A stretch of DNA of 64,000 nt, taken from the NCBI RefSeq assembly GCF_002155265.1, contig NZ_CP021251.1, positions 682,001 through 746,000 of the forward strand, read 5' to 3'. This document shows positions 44,583-53,012 of the stretch, piece by piece. Both the position numbers and the translations under genes were made by a program. Position 1 is the stretch's first letter. Each line of letters begins with the position of its first letter. The notes below the pieces were generated by a model. The model was given only the letters and a program-made list of their open reading frames with translations. It did no database searches and was not told the origin of the DNA. The stretch is from Corynebacterium pseudotuberculosis. Its GTDB lineage: Bacteria > Actinomycetota > Actinomycetes > Mycobacteriales > Mycobacteriaceae.

Positions 44583-45974
44583 ATGGCGTATAAGACCACA
44601 AATCCCTACACCGGTGAAGTACTCAAAGAGTTCCCCACGGCTACCCCAGAGGACATCCAAAACGGCATTGCTCGTGCAGATGCAACCTTTAAAGAATGGA
44701 GCCTTAAGCCTGTCTCGGAGCGAGTACAGGTGTTGGCCAAAGCCGCAGAGATTCTGGAAGCCAAGAAGCGCGAGTATGCGGAAACCCTTACCTTAGAGAT
44801 GGGCAAGCTTCTTGTAGAAGCCGAGGCAGAGGTAGATATTTGTGTAAGCATGCTGCGCTACTACGTGGAGAACGGCGAATCGCAGCTAGCTCCGCGTTAT
44901 CTGCCCGCACAGGGGTTTGGTGCCCAAGACGTGCAGATAGTGAATGAACCTCTGGGCGTTCTTTATGCCGTGGAACCCTGGAATTTCCCTTATTACCAGG
45001 TAATTCGCATTGGTGCACCGCAGTTTACCGCAGGCAACACGATCATTCTCAAGCATGCCTCTAATGTGCCTCAGTCGGCGTTGAAGATGGTTGAGCTGTT
45101 CCGTGAAGCAGGAGCTCCCGAAGGACTCTTGGTTAACGTATTTGCAGATCATAACGCTACGGAGACGATCATTTCCGATCCCCGCATCCGCGGAGTGGCA
45201 CTCACCGGGTCAGAAGCAGCAGGTGCAGTGGTTTCCGCTATCGCTGCAAAGCATGTGAAAAAGTCGACCCTTGAGCTAGGCGGCGCGGATGCCTTTATCG
45301 TGCTCAATGATGCTCAGCTGGATAAGGCCGTTGAATGGGCTGTCTTTGGCAGACATTGGAATGCCGGGCAGGTGTGCTGCTCTTCTAAGCGAGTCATCGT
45401 TGAAGAGGGGATTTATCAGGACTTCCTAGACAAGTACAAGGCGAAAGTGGCGGAGCTAAAAGCCGGGGACCCCATGAACCCAGAGACTCAGCTAGCGCCT
45501 TTATCGTCCCAGCAGGCAGCCGATGATCTTGGAAAGCTAGTGGAAAAAGCGCGCAGCGAAGGCGCAACAGTAGAGGACCTAGGGGCAGCAGTACCCGAGC
45601 GTGGCGCTTTCTTCCCGCCGACGGTTCTCACCAATATCCCCCTTGACTCGGACACCGCGCACGCTGAATTTTTTGGGCCAGTGTCTCAGATCTACCGGGC
45701 CCGAGACATAGATCATGCTGTGGAGATAGCCAATTCTTCCCCGTTTGGGCTGGGCGGATCCGTGTTTACGGAAGATAAAGATAAAGCTTATGCCATTGCG
45801 CGTCGTCTAGATACCGGCATGGTGTATATCAATCAACCCACTGGTGTGAAAGCAGACATCCCCTTTGGCGGAACCAAACGTTCCGGATTTGGCCGTGAAC
45901 TCACCGATCTGGGGCTACATGAATTTGTGAACCAGAAGGTAGTGGTGGTCGCTGACATTGATGGGGATTTTTAA
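44583..45974 (+). CDS. gabD: Aldehyde dehydrogenase, succinate-semialdehyde dehydrogenase type
   Basis: This 463-residue NAD(P)-dependent aldehyde dehydrogenase has PWNFPYYQVIRIGAPQFTAGNT (substrate tunnel and cofactor site), LTGSEAAGAVV, the general base Glu in LELGGADAF, and the nucleophile C265 in NAGQVCCSSKR. The closest subfamily is GabD-type succinate-semialdehyde dehydrogenase, but the exact aldehyde cannot be fixed from sequence. AGGAGG lies 6 bases before the ATG. It stands alone, without a GABA transaminase or transporter beside it, so a role in GABA degradation is not supported by context. Confidence 0.87.
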   Translation: MAYKTTNPYTGEVLKEFPTATPEDIQNGIARADATFKEWSLKPVSERVQVLAKAAEILEAKKREYAETLTLEMGKLLVEAEAEVDICVSMLRYYVENGESQLAPRYLPAQGFGAQDVQIVNEPLGVLYAVEPWNFPYYQVIRIGAPQFTAGNTIILKHASNVPQSALKMVELFREAGAPEGLLVNVFADHNATETIISDPRIRGVALTGSEAAGAVVSAIAAKHVKKSTLELGGADAFIVLNDAQLDKAVEWAVFGRHWNAGQVCCSSKRVIVEEGIYQDFLDKYKAKVAELKAGDPMNPETQLAPLSSQQAADDLGKLVEKARSEGATVEDLGAAVPERGAFFPPTVLTNIPLDSDTAHAEFFGPVSQIYRARDIDHAVEIANSSPFGLGGSVFTEDKDKAYAIARRLDTGMVYINQPTGVKADIPFGGTKRSGFGRELTDLGLHEFVNQKVVVVADIDGDF

Positions 45975-46031
45975 AATGTGAGGTTTTCTATCGTTCTCAA
46001 AAACGACAAAACCTAAGGAATCTTAAACCCG

Positions 46032-46103
46032 AACCTGCATTTCCATAGACAAAAGGGCCTTTTGCGGTCGAATTTGGGGTTTATGTCTATGGAAATGCAG
46101 GTT
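46032..46103. repeat. Perfect 20-bp inverted repeat with 32-base spacer
   Basis: The left arm AACCTGCATTTCCATAGACA (46032-46051) is matched exactly in reverse complement at 46084-46103. The spacer holds a smaller dyad, CAAAAGG-G-CCTTTTG (46050-46064). There is no T-tract, so this is not an ordinary terminator, and arms of 20 bp are longer than most operators. It could be a remnant or copy of a small dispersed element, or a strong cruciform/RNA stem. No flanking target duplication was seen. It lies between the dehydrogenase gene and the convergent tRNA-Gly unit. Confidence 0.75.
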
Positions 46104-46137
46104 TTAGCGGGGGCGGGGGATGACTGCTCAAAGGAGC

Positions 46138-46166
46138 AAAAAGGAGCGTGGTATCTACCATGCTCC
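46138..46166 (-). terminator. Terminator of the tRNA-Gly transcript
   Basis: On the - strand, GGAGCATGGTA and TACCACGCTCC pair (46166-46156 with 46153-46143, one G-U) and are followed by TTTTTGCTCC. It lies 10 bases downstream of the tRNA 3' end. Confidence 0.8.
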
Positions 46167-46176
46167 GACGCAAAAA

Positions 46177-46250
46177 TGGAGCCGATGACGGGAATCGAAC
46201 CCGCGTATTCAGCTTGGGAAGCTGATGTTCTACCATTGAACTACATCGGC
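46177..46250 (-). tRNA. tRNA-Gly, anticodon CCC
   Basis: On the - strand the cloverleaf starts GCCGATG at 46250 and ends CATCGGC-T-CCA at 46177, giving a perfect 7-bp acceptor stem with CCA encoded. The D arm has GTTCAATGGTAGAAC, the anticodon stem TCAGC/GCTGA holds loop TTCCCAA (anticodon CCC, reading GGG), and the T arm has CGGGTTCGATTCCCG. The size is 71 bases plus CCA, usual for tRNA-Gly. A spurious + strand frame crosses it antisense. Confidence 0.97.
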
Positions 46251-46354
46251 ATACTGCTAAGAAGCAGGACTGCTTAAGCAACGAGAGTTAGTTTAGCACG
46301 AATAGTTCGGGGTGTTGTTAAAAAGGGGGGCGGTGAAACACGTAGACTGGTGCC

Positions 46355-46921
46355 GTGCTTTATTCAGACCACGATATTCGAGCCACAATTGACGCTGGTG
46401 AGCTCAACATTGAGCCTTTCGACCCAGAGTTGATCCAACCATCGTCCATTGACGTCCGCATGGACCGCTTCTTCCGGGTCTTTAACAATTCCAAGTACAC
46501 CCACATTGATCCGATGCTGCAGCAGGATGAGCTGACTAGTCTGGTGGAAGTGCCGGAGGGTGAGCCATTTGTCTTGCACCCCGGAGAATTTGTGCTGGGA
46601 GCGACCTTGGAAAAATTTACGCTGCCTGCCCATATCGCGGGGCGTTTGGAGGGGAAGTCTTCACTGGGACGTTTAGGCCTGTTGACGCACTCTACTGCAG
46701 GATTCATTGACCCTGGCTTCTCGGGTCACATCACGTTGGAACTGTCTAATGTGGCTAATCTTCCTATTACCCTGTGGCCAGGGATGAAGGTGGGCCAGCT
46801 GGCGCTGTTTAGGATGACGTCTCCCGCAGAAAAACCCTATGGCACGGGCGCCTTGGGATCTAAGTACCAGGGACAGCGTGGTCCTACCCCGTCAAAGGCG
46901 TATCTGAACTTCCGTACTTAG
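46355..46921 (+). CDS. dcd: dCTP deaminase
   Basis: This 188-residue member of the trimeric dUTPase/dCTP deaminase family converts dCTP to dUTP (or directly to dUMP in the bifunctional actinobacterial type) for thymidylate synthesis. Conserved: [12 protein letters not shown] at the start, [43 protein letters not shown] (nucleotide-binding serine-rich loop and catalytic Glu region) and the C-terminal [13 protein letters not shown], which closes over the triphosphate. The start is GTG at 46355. The ugd reading frame starts 4 bases after its stop, the same pair order as Rv0321-Rv0322. Confidence 0.96.
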   Translation: MLYSDHDIRATIDAGELNIEPFDPELIQPSSIDVRMDRFFRVFNNSKYTHIDPMLQQDELTSLVEVPEGEPFVLHPGEFVLGATLEKFTLPAHIAGRLEGKSSLGRLGLLTHSTAGFIDPGFSGHITLELSNVANLPITLWPGMKVGQLALFRMTSPAEKPYGTGALGSKYQGQRGPTPSKAYLNFRT

Positions 46922-46925
46922 TCAG

Positions 46926-48232
46926 ATGCAGCTTTCCGTCATCGGGACGGGGTATCTTGGTGCCACTCATGCTGCCTGTATGGCCGAATTGGGCCACGAG
47001 GTTGTGGGTATTGATATAGACGCGGCAAAAGTGCTTGCCCTACGCGCCGGGAACCCGCCCTTTTTCGAGCCAGTTCTCGCCGAGCTATTGGCGCGCCACA
47101 ATGGGTGTGGCCTGGATTTTACTGCCGATATTGCTCAAGCAGCCCACAGGGCGAGCGTGCATTTTATTACGGTGGGAACGCCGGGCTCGCTGGCGTCGGC
47201 AAGCATTGACACGGGATGCGTTGAGGCAGTCTTGCGTTCCTTGGTGCCGCTACTGCGTGGGGCGCACCTCATAGTGTGGAAATCGACAGTGCCGGTGGGT
47301 ACTGCGGAACGGCTGGAGAGGCTGTGTACGCAGCTGAGTCACCCGGACGCGGACGTGGAACTCGCGTGGAATCCCGAGTTTTTAAGGGAAGGCCATGCGG
47401 TGGGGGATACGCTGCGGCCGGATCGCATCGTGGTGGGATGCCGCCCTGAGGGGCGGGCAGTCGAGATGCTGTCGGAGGTGTACGCGGATGCGTTGTCTGG
47501 CGGTACTCCTATGATTGTTACGGATTTTGCATCGGCGGAGCTGTCCAAGTTAGCAGCTAATGCTTTTTTGGCCACCAAAGTGAGTTTTATTAATGCGATC
47601 GCGGAGGTCTGTGAGGCGCAGGGCGGGGACGTGGTTGCGGTTGCACAGACGATGGGCTGTGATGCCCGCATTGGTGCCGATTTTTTGGGTTCCGGTCTGG
47701 GGTTTGGCGGCGGATGCCTGCCCAAGGACGTGCGAGGTTTCGCTGCCACGGCGAGAGAGAACGGGGCTTCAGGGGCGGCGGAGTTGCTGTCGGGAGTGGA
47801 GAAGCTCAATCGGCAACTGCCTGAAACTTATGTTGATGCGCTTAACCAGATGCTTGGAAAGTTGCGTGGCGCGCGGGTGGCGTTTTGGGCTGTGCTTTCA
47901 AACCGGGGTCAGATGATGTGAGGGAGTCGCCGGCTTTGGCCTTGGCTCGGCAGCTCGCGCACAAAGGCGCGCGGGTATGCATGTATGATCCGCAGGCGAT
48001 GGGAACTGCTCGCAGCGTGGCACCAGAACTCGATTATGCGGAATCTATTGCGCATACGCTTATCGACGCCGATGCGATCGTCCTTGCCACAGAATGGCCG
48101 GAGTTTGTCTCCCTGGACCCGGACTTTGCCGCGGGATTGGTTCGGAAGAAGAACATCCTTGACGCCAGGAATGTTATGGACAGGGCTCGGTGGTCTGGGT
48201 GGGCGCTGTACCAGCGTGGACGGAGGGGCTAG
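46926..48232 (+). pseudogene. ugd: UDP-glucose 6-dehydrogenase, split by a one-base frameshift
   Basis: The intact enzyme would oxidise UDP-glucose to UDP-glucuronate. The first frame (46926-47921) carries the NAD-binding domain (MQLSVIGTGYLGATHAACMAELGH), KSTVPVGT, the central helix, and the catalytic Cys C264 in GFGGGCLPKD. It then goes out of frame near 47882 and stops at 47919-47921. The remainder (UDP-binding domain: GCAFKPGSDDVRESPALALARQLA, then AIVLATEWPEF) continues in the +1 frame and ends at 48232. Restoring one G in GTGGCG-TTTTGGG (near 47882) gives VAVLGCAFKP, the normal junction. So it is a recent frameshift or a sequencing error; all other regions look intact. The two-piece product is probably non-functional. 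Confidence 0.88.
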
Positions 48233-48263
48233 TCTTAACAGGCGCGCACAAAGGAGGTGCATC

Positions 48264-48449
48264 ATGGCGAAACCCGACAGACGGATGTGGAAGATGAGTC
48301 CAGAGCGACTGGAACAACATCTGCAGCTAAAAAACCGGGCGCGAACAATACCCGATAAGCGTAAAGAGAAGAATAAGAAGGCCTGCCGTCGTGATGGATG
48401 GCAGGCCTTTGGCCATTTCAGCGAGCGCGTCGCAGCATCCGTGCGTTAG
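48264..48449 (+). CDS. Small basic protein, unknown function
   Basis: This 61-residue ORF has an ideal binding site, AAAGGAGGT, ending 5 bases before its ATG, and its start is 31 bases after the ugd stop. The product is strongly basic (MAKPDRRMWKMSPERLEQHLQ, then KRKEKNKKACRRDGW), with no signal or membrane segment. It could be a small nucleic-acid or ribosome-associated protein. A hairpin (48379-48409) overlaps its last third, so it may be a terminator read-through. No family is recognised; I call it from the binding site. Confidence 0.5.
   Translation: MAKPDRRMWKMSPERLEQHLQLKNRARTIPDKRKEKNKKACRRDGWQAFGHFSERVAASVR
48379..48409 (+). terminator. Hairpin inside the small ORF, possible terminator
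   Basis: Perfect arms AAGGCCTGCC (48378-48387) and GGCAGGCCTT (48400-48409) have a 12-base loop. Only TTGGCCATTT follows, so the U-tract is weak. It is either a poor terminator for the ugd unit or an RNA structure within the small coding region. Confidence 0.4.
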
Positions 48450-48458
48450 AATCACCCA

Positions 48459-49124
48459 ATGCGCATGTTATACCTCGGAAAGATATTGGTGATTCTTGGT
48501 GGGTTGGCATACGCCTCTTTTATTACGGAAGCCATCTATGGCTATCCGCTGAACCCCAAGTATGCGTATCTCTCAGAATATGCGGCGGCAGATAGCTCAC
48601 TGCGCTGGATTTTTGCTGGTAGTGATGTACTTTCCGCCGTTTTTGTCATCGCTGGTGCACTTTGTTTCATTTTTGACAGTGCGCTGCGTACTCGGTGGAC
48701 ATGGCATCAGAAAGTGGTCGTGGCCGGCTTGCTTGTGGCCAGCGCTGCCACGATCTTGGACGTTATGTATCCGCTTCCTTGCGCGGAGTCGCTTCCCAGC
48801 TGCCCAGTGCAGTCGCATCTTAATGCCCATGTTTTTGCCTCAAGCGTGGCTGTTGCGGGACACATGATGATCGCTATAGCGGCCATCATCTTCGTCTGGA
48901 AGAAACTTTCTTCTCCTAGAAAGTGGGCCATTATCCCCGTATTTGCCGGGGTCGGTTTTATAGTCTCAACTGCGTCTTTGCTTTTTGCGATGGCAATTCA
49001 GGCACCTACGGGATACGAGCAACGAGGTCAGGCTATTTTTGCCTGCATACTCATCGTCACATCTTCGATTATTCTGCTTAAGCATGTGGATCGTTCTACC
49101 AGGGTGGGCATGCCCAACAGATAA
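48459..49124 (+). CDS. DUF998 membrane protein
   Basis: This 221-residue protein has six to seven hydrophobic helices, and its pattern fits DUF998: YPLNPKYAYLSEYAAADSSLRWIFAGSDVLS near the N-terminus, and a His-rich fourth helix region (VQSHLNAHVFASSVAVAGHMMI). The family has no known activity. Two close start codons (48459 and 48465) are possible. Its last 41 bases overlap the start of the alpha/beta-hydrolase gene in another frame, so the two are likely co-translated. Confidence 0.83.
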   Translation: MRMLYLGKILVILGGLAYASFITEAIYGYPLNPKYAYLSEYAAADSSLRWIFAGSDVLSAVFVIAGALCFIFDSALRTRWTWHQKVVVAGLLVASAATILDVMYPLPCAESLPSCPVQSHLNAHVFASSVAVAGHMMIAIAAIIFVWKKLSSPRKWAIIPVFAGVGFIVSTASLLFAMAIQAPTGYEQRGQAIFACILIVTSSIILLKHVDRSTRVGMPNR

Positions 49125-49758
49125 TTACGAAGAGCTTGTTTCGGGGTTGGATGCCAAAATCCTCAATAGTTGGGAGAAGCCATTAAGCTCTTCCATCGCA
49201 GATTTGCGTGAGCATTTACAACCTGGTGAAAAAATCAACATCTTTGGCCACTCCGTTGGTGGTTTGGTGGCAATGGAATGGGCATGGTTGTATCCCCAGG
49301 AAGTCGATCGCTTGGTGCTTGCTGATCCTTCCGAGCCCGTGCACGTGCGTAGGAGACTTGTGCCCGAATGGCTTAAGGAGGGCACAAGCGTGGCCCTGGG
49401 CGAGCTTTTTCCTTTGGGCCATAAGCTCACCCAGCTGACGAGTAGTGATCTGAACAGCAAATTTTCTGAGTTGCGCCGACACTATGGCGGCCGGGATAAC
49501 GCGCGTTTTCTTTTTGATGAATTCCTCAAAGCAGAGGCCCGACAACGCCGTTTGGCTACTGCCTTTGAGGGGAAAAACCCGGCACCAATGGCAAAAACTA
49601 CGCTGCTTGTAGGCGCAGGCCTGGGTTTGCAGCGTGGTTTTTTGGAGTCTCAGAAAAAGCTAGGGGAACAACTCCGCGCAGAAACTGTGTTCCTACGCGG
49701 CGAGAATCATATGTTCCCGGTTAACAACCCCGAGCTGATCCGTCCGTATCTGGTCTGA
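49084..49758 (+). CDS. Alpha/beta-hydrolase overlapping the DUF998 gene
   Basis: This is a 224-residue alpha/beta-hydrolase. The start strand IVLPGWACPTDNY carries the oxyanion-hole motif, and INIFGHSVGGLVAMEW holds the nucleophile Ser; GENHMFPVNNP near the C-terminus supplies the His. The ATG at 49084 begins only two residues before the first strand; a longer open frame to 48985 lies wholly inside the DUF998 gene and has no family features. It overlaps the upstream gene by 41 bases and the convergent lysX gene by 38 bases. The substrate is unknown; the link with a membrane DUF998 partner suggests a lipid-like one, which is inference. Confidence 0.76.
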   Translation: MWIVLPGWACPTDNYEELVSGLDAKILNSWEKPLSSSIADLREHLQPGEKINIFGHSVGGLVAMEWAWLYPQEVDRLVLADPSEPVHVRRRLVPEWLKEGTSVALGELFPLGHKLTQLTSSDLNSKFSELRRHYGGRDNARFLFDEFLKAEARQRRLATAFEGKNPAPMAKTTLLVGAGLGLQRGFLESQKKLGEQLRAETVFLRGENHMFPVNNPELIRPYLV

Positions 49759-52700
49759 CAAAGGGGAAGGAGAGAACTTCGCGGATGTTTTGGCCGGTGA
49801 GGAACATGACCAAGCGATCAATTCCGATTCCTAGGCCGCCTGTGGGCGGCATGCCAAACTGCAGCGCCTTGAGGAAGTTCTCATCCAATTCCATTGCCTC
49901 GGCGTCGCCGCCAGCGGCGCGTAGAGACTGATCGGAAAGACGAGCGTATTGTTCCAGCGGGTCCGCGAGCTCTGTGTAGGCGGTGCCTAGCTCCATCCCG
50001 CAGGCTACAAGGTCCCAACGCTGGGCGATGCGCGGCTGATCTGGATCTGCCATTGTGAGCGGCGAAGTCTCCACCGGGAATCCAGCGTAGAAGGTGGGGA
50101 AGACGGTGTTGGGTTCGATGAGTTCGTCGTAAAGCTCGTTGACCAGATCACCCACGGTGGCGGCGGTGATGCCGTATTTCTCCGCGATGTCTGCATATTC
50201 GGAAACATCTGCGTCTGGGGAAATATGCTTGCCGACGGCCTCAGACACCGCATCATACACAGGAACAACAGGCCAGGATCCGGTGAGATCAAGGATCTGT
50301 CCGTCCGCCGTAGTCACCTCTGGCTTCCCGTAGACGGCGATTGCTGCGGAACGAATCAGCTCTTCTGTAAGCACCCGCATGGTGTCCCAGTTGCCATAAG
50401 ACTGGTAGGCCTCCAGCGACGTGAACTCGGGGTTGTGGGTGGAATCCACGCCCTCGTTACGGAAGTTCCTTCCTATCTCAAAGACACGAGGGATGCCGCC
50501 GACCACCAGGCGCTTGAGGTACAGCTCGGGCGCGATCCTGAGCGTGAGGTTTTGATCGTATGCTCGGATATGAGTCCTGAAGGGGCGAGCATTTGCACCA
50601 CCATGGATGGTCTGCAGAATGGGGGTTTCGGCTTCCATATAGCCCTGCTCTTGCAGCACGGAGCGTACTGCGCTGACGGCCTTGGAACGGGCAAGGAAGA
50701 TATCCGTAGCTTTTTTATTAAGCGCAAAGTCCATGTGGCGGAACTTTGCCCGCAAGTGCGGGTTGCTGAGCGGGACGCGAGGCATCGGCGTAAGCGATTT
50801 AGCGGCCATATCCCAGGAAGAGACAATGAGGGAACGAGTACCGTTGCGAGACTCCCCCAACTGACCTGTGGCAGAAATGAGGTCACCGCGGCTGACCAAG
50901 TGCTTAAACAAGGTCATCGTCTGTCCTGCACTGCGCTCAATCACTAGCTGGAGCTTTGTGTGCTCCTCAACCAAATCCGCAAAGACCACTCCGCCATGAT
51001 CACGGATAAAAGCGACTCTACCGGTGACTGAGATCGGCGCTTCTGAAACGGTGTGGGTCGCATCTGCTGCGAGCAATTCTTTAATAGAAGTAGTCCGAGG
51101 CACAGCCGGCGGGTAGGGGCTCATGCTGAGTGACTCAAGCTCCTCCAGCTTTGTCTTGCGCATGCGCTCTTGGGCCGATAAAGCTGGCGGCTCGATAGCC
51201 GGCATAAGAGCCGCGGATTCAAGCGCGGCGATCTCCTGAGGGTCGCCCACAGGAGACCCATATTCCTTCATCCAAGGCAAGAAACCCTCGGCGCTAGCAA
51301 AAGCAATAAGGACGCGGGCCGTGTGGAATCCATGATCAATGCATAGGAAGCGCGACTGCCATTGCGGATGATACTTGACGTTGGATTGGTACAACGATTG
51401 GATCTGCCACCAGCGAGAAGACAGGAGAAGCAGTTTGAGCAGCAGCCGCTCCCTCAGGGAAGCCGCTACATAGGTACCACGATCGAGAGCTTCGCGGAAG
51501 GTAACAAAGTTTAGGGAAAACTTGGATATTCCAAGGTTGCCGGCTTCCTGCGCCAGACCAACCACCATAAACTCTGTGACACCGCCGACGGCATCAGGAT
51601 TGCGGCGCATAACGTCAAGGGAAAGCCCACGGCGTCCCCACGGAACAAAGGAGAGCAGGCCCATGACGTTATCGTCAGCATCGTGGGCGGTTACTATGAC
51701 AGTACGCGAGTCACGGGGATCGCCGATGCGGCCAGACGCCATGGTGAATCCGCGTTCGTCGCCGCGTCGCCAAGCTTCAGCGAGCTGGGAGAGATGCTGA
51801 AGCTCTTCAGCGGGGATCTGCGACTGACGCTGCACCCGGACGGTATAGCCAGCTTTACGCGGTCCGGCTATCTCCTTGCGAACCTCCGGCATATTCTTGA
51901 GATGGAAGTTCTCTGCGTCTACTACTGCCTCATCACCAAGCGTAATCACGCTCATGCCTGCAGCAGCATAAGCTTTCGCGCCGGCTTCTGAGACAGAAGC
52001 AGCACCGAGAACCCAACCGTTCTTACGGCTATGCTCACGCCAGTTTTCCACAGCCGCAGGCCAGGATTCTGGATCACCGAGGGGGTCACCAGCGGCAAGG
52101 CATACACCGTCGACAACGCGGAAGGACACGGCAGCCTTTTCATCCGGGGAGGTGATCAAGCTGCGGTCATAGCGAGTGGAAAAATAAGCGAGTGAATCCG
52201 GCGACGGGGGATTAAGCAGTAACTTACGCGTAAGAAGCTGTTCCTCAGCCGTTGCTGCATCATGCCTGCGCGAACCAAAGAGAATAGCGATGGCGGCAAA
52301 GAGCGCCACGGAGGAAAGGATGCCACCGATAACCCGGATAAAGTGCGGGCTATGCAGCTCAGTTGGGAAAGGCGGTTCTGAAGGGCTGAGGCCGATGGCA
52401 GTGAAGAAAGACCAGGCTGCCGCTATGCTGCTGTCTTGATGCTCCTGCAAGACCAGCACACCCCACATCACAACAAACGAGATAATGAGGCCAACGATGA
52501 GCGTGCTGAGAGCCCGCACCCAGGAACCAACAACGCGAGCTGGGAAGTCTTTAAGCGCGCGGTATCCGCAAACAAGATAGAACAGAGAAAACAGCGTGGA
52601 AACTGCGAACGCGATAATCGTGTACTTGGCATTATCACCGGTAATCTCGGGATCGTTGAAGAGACCCAAGACGAAGAACAAGATGCCAGAAAGCAGATCC

Positions 52701-52972
52701 GGCACCTGGAATCCCAGAAGATAAAACAGCAACGCCCCTCGGTGCCCGCGCAGCATCCCCGATGTGAGTAAGACCATGAGGATGGTGATAAATAGAGTGG
52801 GGAAGTTGGGGAGGCCGATTAAGAAAAAACCAAAACTAATATCCCTAATGAGATTAATGTTTATATATTTTAGTATCAGTCCAATAATCAGCCAGATAGT
52901 GGCTAACTGTGCTGTAAAAAGGATTACTCGGGTTTCCCAGTGTTTCTGCATGCAATCGATAATATGCAACAT
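49721..52972 (-). CDS. lysX: LysX: lysylphosphatidylglycerol synthase fused to lysyl-tRNA synthetase
   Basis: This bifunctional protein of about 1083 residues equals M. tuberculosis LysX (Rv1640c). The N-terminal membrane region of about 210 residues and the DUF2156 transferase domain (about 240-560) attach lysine from Lys-tRNA to phosphatidylglycerol, lowering surface charge and raising resistance to cationic peptides. The C-terminal part (about 600-1083) is a class II lysyl-tRNA synthetase: OB fold, GVDSTHNPEFTSLEAYQSYG (motif 2 region) and GLGIGIDRLVMFLTG (motif 3). The start is uncertain: ATG at 52972 (41 bases after the YibE/F stop) or ATG at 52951, since neither has a clear binding site. 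The last 38 bases overlap the convergent hydrolase gene. Confidence 0.93.
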   Translation of the reverse strand: MLHIIDCMQKHWETRVILFTAQLATIWLIIGLILKYININLIRDISFGFFLIGLPNFPTLFITILMVLLTSGMLRGHRGALLFYLLGFQVPDLLSGILFFVLGLFNDPEITGDNAKYTIIAFAVSTLFSLFYLVCGYRALKDFPARVVGSWVRALSTLIVGLIISFVVMWGVLVLQEHQDSSIAAAWSFFTAIGLSPSEPPFPTELHSPHFIRVIGGILSSVALFAAIAILFGSRRHDAATAEEQLLTRKLLLNPPSPDSLAYFSTRYDRSLITSPDEKAAVSFRVVDGVCLAAGDPLGDPESWPAAVENWREHSRKNGWVLGAASVSEAGAKAYAAAGMSVITLGDEAVVDAENFHLKNMPEVRKEIAGPRKAGYTVRVQRQSQIPAEELQHLSQLAEAWRRGDERGFTMASGRIGDPRDSRTVIVTAHDADDNVMGLLSFVPWGRRGLSLDVMRRNPDAVGGVTEFMVVGLAQEAGNLGISKFSLNFVTFREALDRGTYVAASLRERLLLKLLLLSSRWWQIQSLYQSNVKYHPQWQSRFLCIDHGFHTARVLIAFASAEGFLPWMKEYGSPVGDPQEIAALESAALMPAIEPPALSAQERMRKTKLEELESLSMSPYPPAVPRTTSIKELLAADATHTVSEAPISVTGRVAFIRDHGGVVFADLVEEHTKLQLVIERSAGQTMTLFKHLVSRGDLISATGQLGESRNGTRSLIVSSWDMAAKSLTPMPRVPLSNPHLRAKFRHMDFALNKKATDIFLARSKAVSAVRSVLQEQGYMEAETPILQTIHGGANARPFRTHIRAYDQNLTLRIAPELYLKRLVVGGIPRVFEIGRNFRNEGVDSTHNPEFTSLEAYQSYGNWDTMRVLTEELIRSAAIAVYGKPEVTTADGQILDLTGSWPVVPVYDAVSEAVGKHISPDADVSEYADIAEKYGITAATVGDLVNELYDELIEPNTVFPTFYAGFPVETSPLTMADPDQPRIAQRWDLVACGMELGTAYTELADPLEQYARLSDQSLRAAGGDAEAMELDENFLKALQFGMPPTGGLGIGIDRLVMFLTGQNIREVLSFPFVRPDTDGSARGC

Positions 52973-53012
52973 AGAGCAGAATGCCCACCCAGCGTGGGAG
53001 AGAATACGAACA

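Noticed and set aside
46062..46277. A + strand open frame crossing the tRNA-Gly gene (TGIEPAYSAWEADVLPLNYIG)
   Set aside because: It is the antisense translation of the tRNA, a well-known false gene call; it has no independent support.
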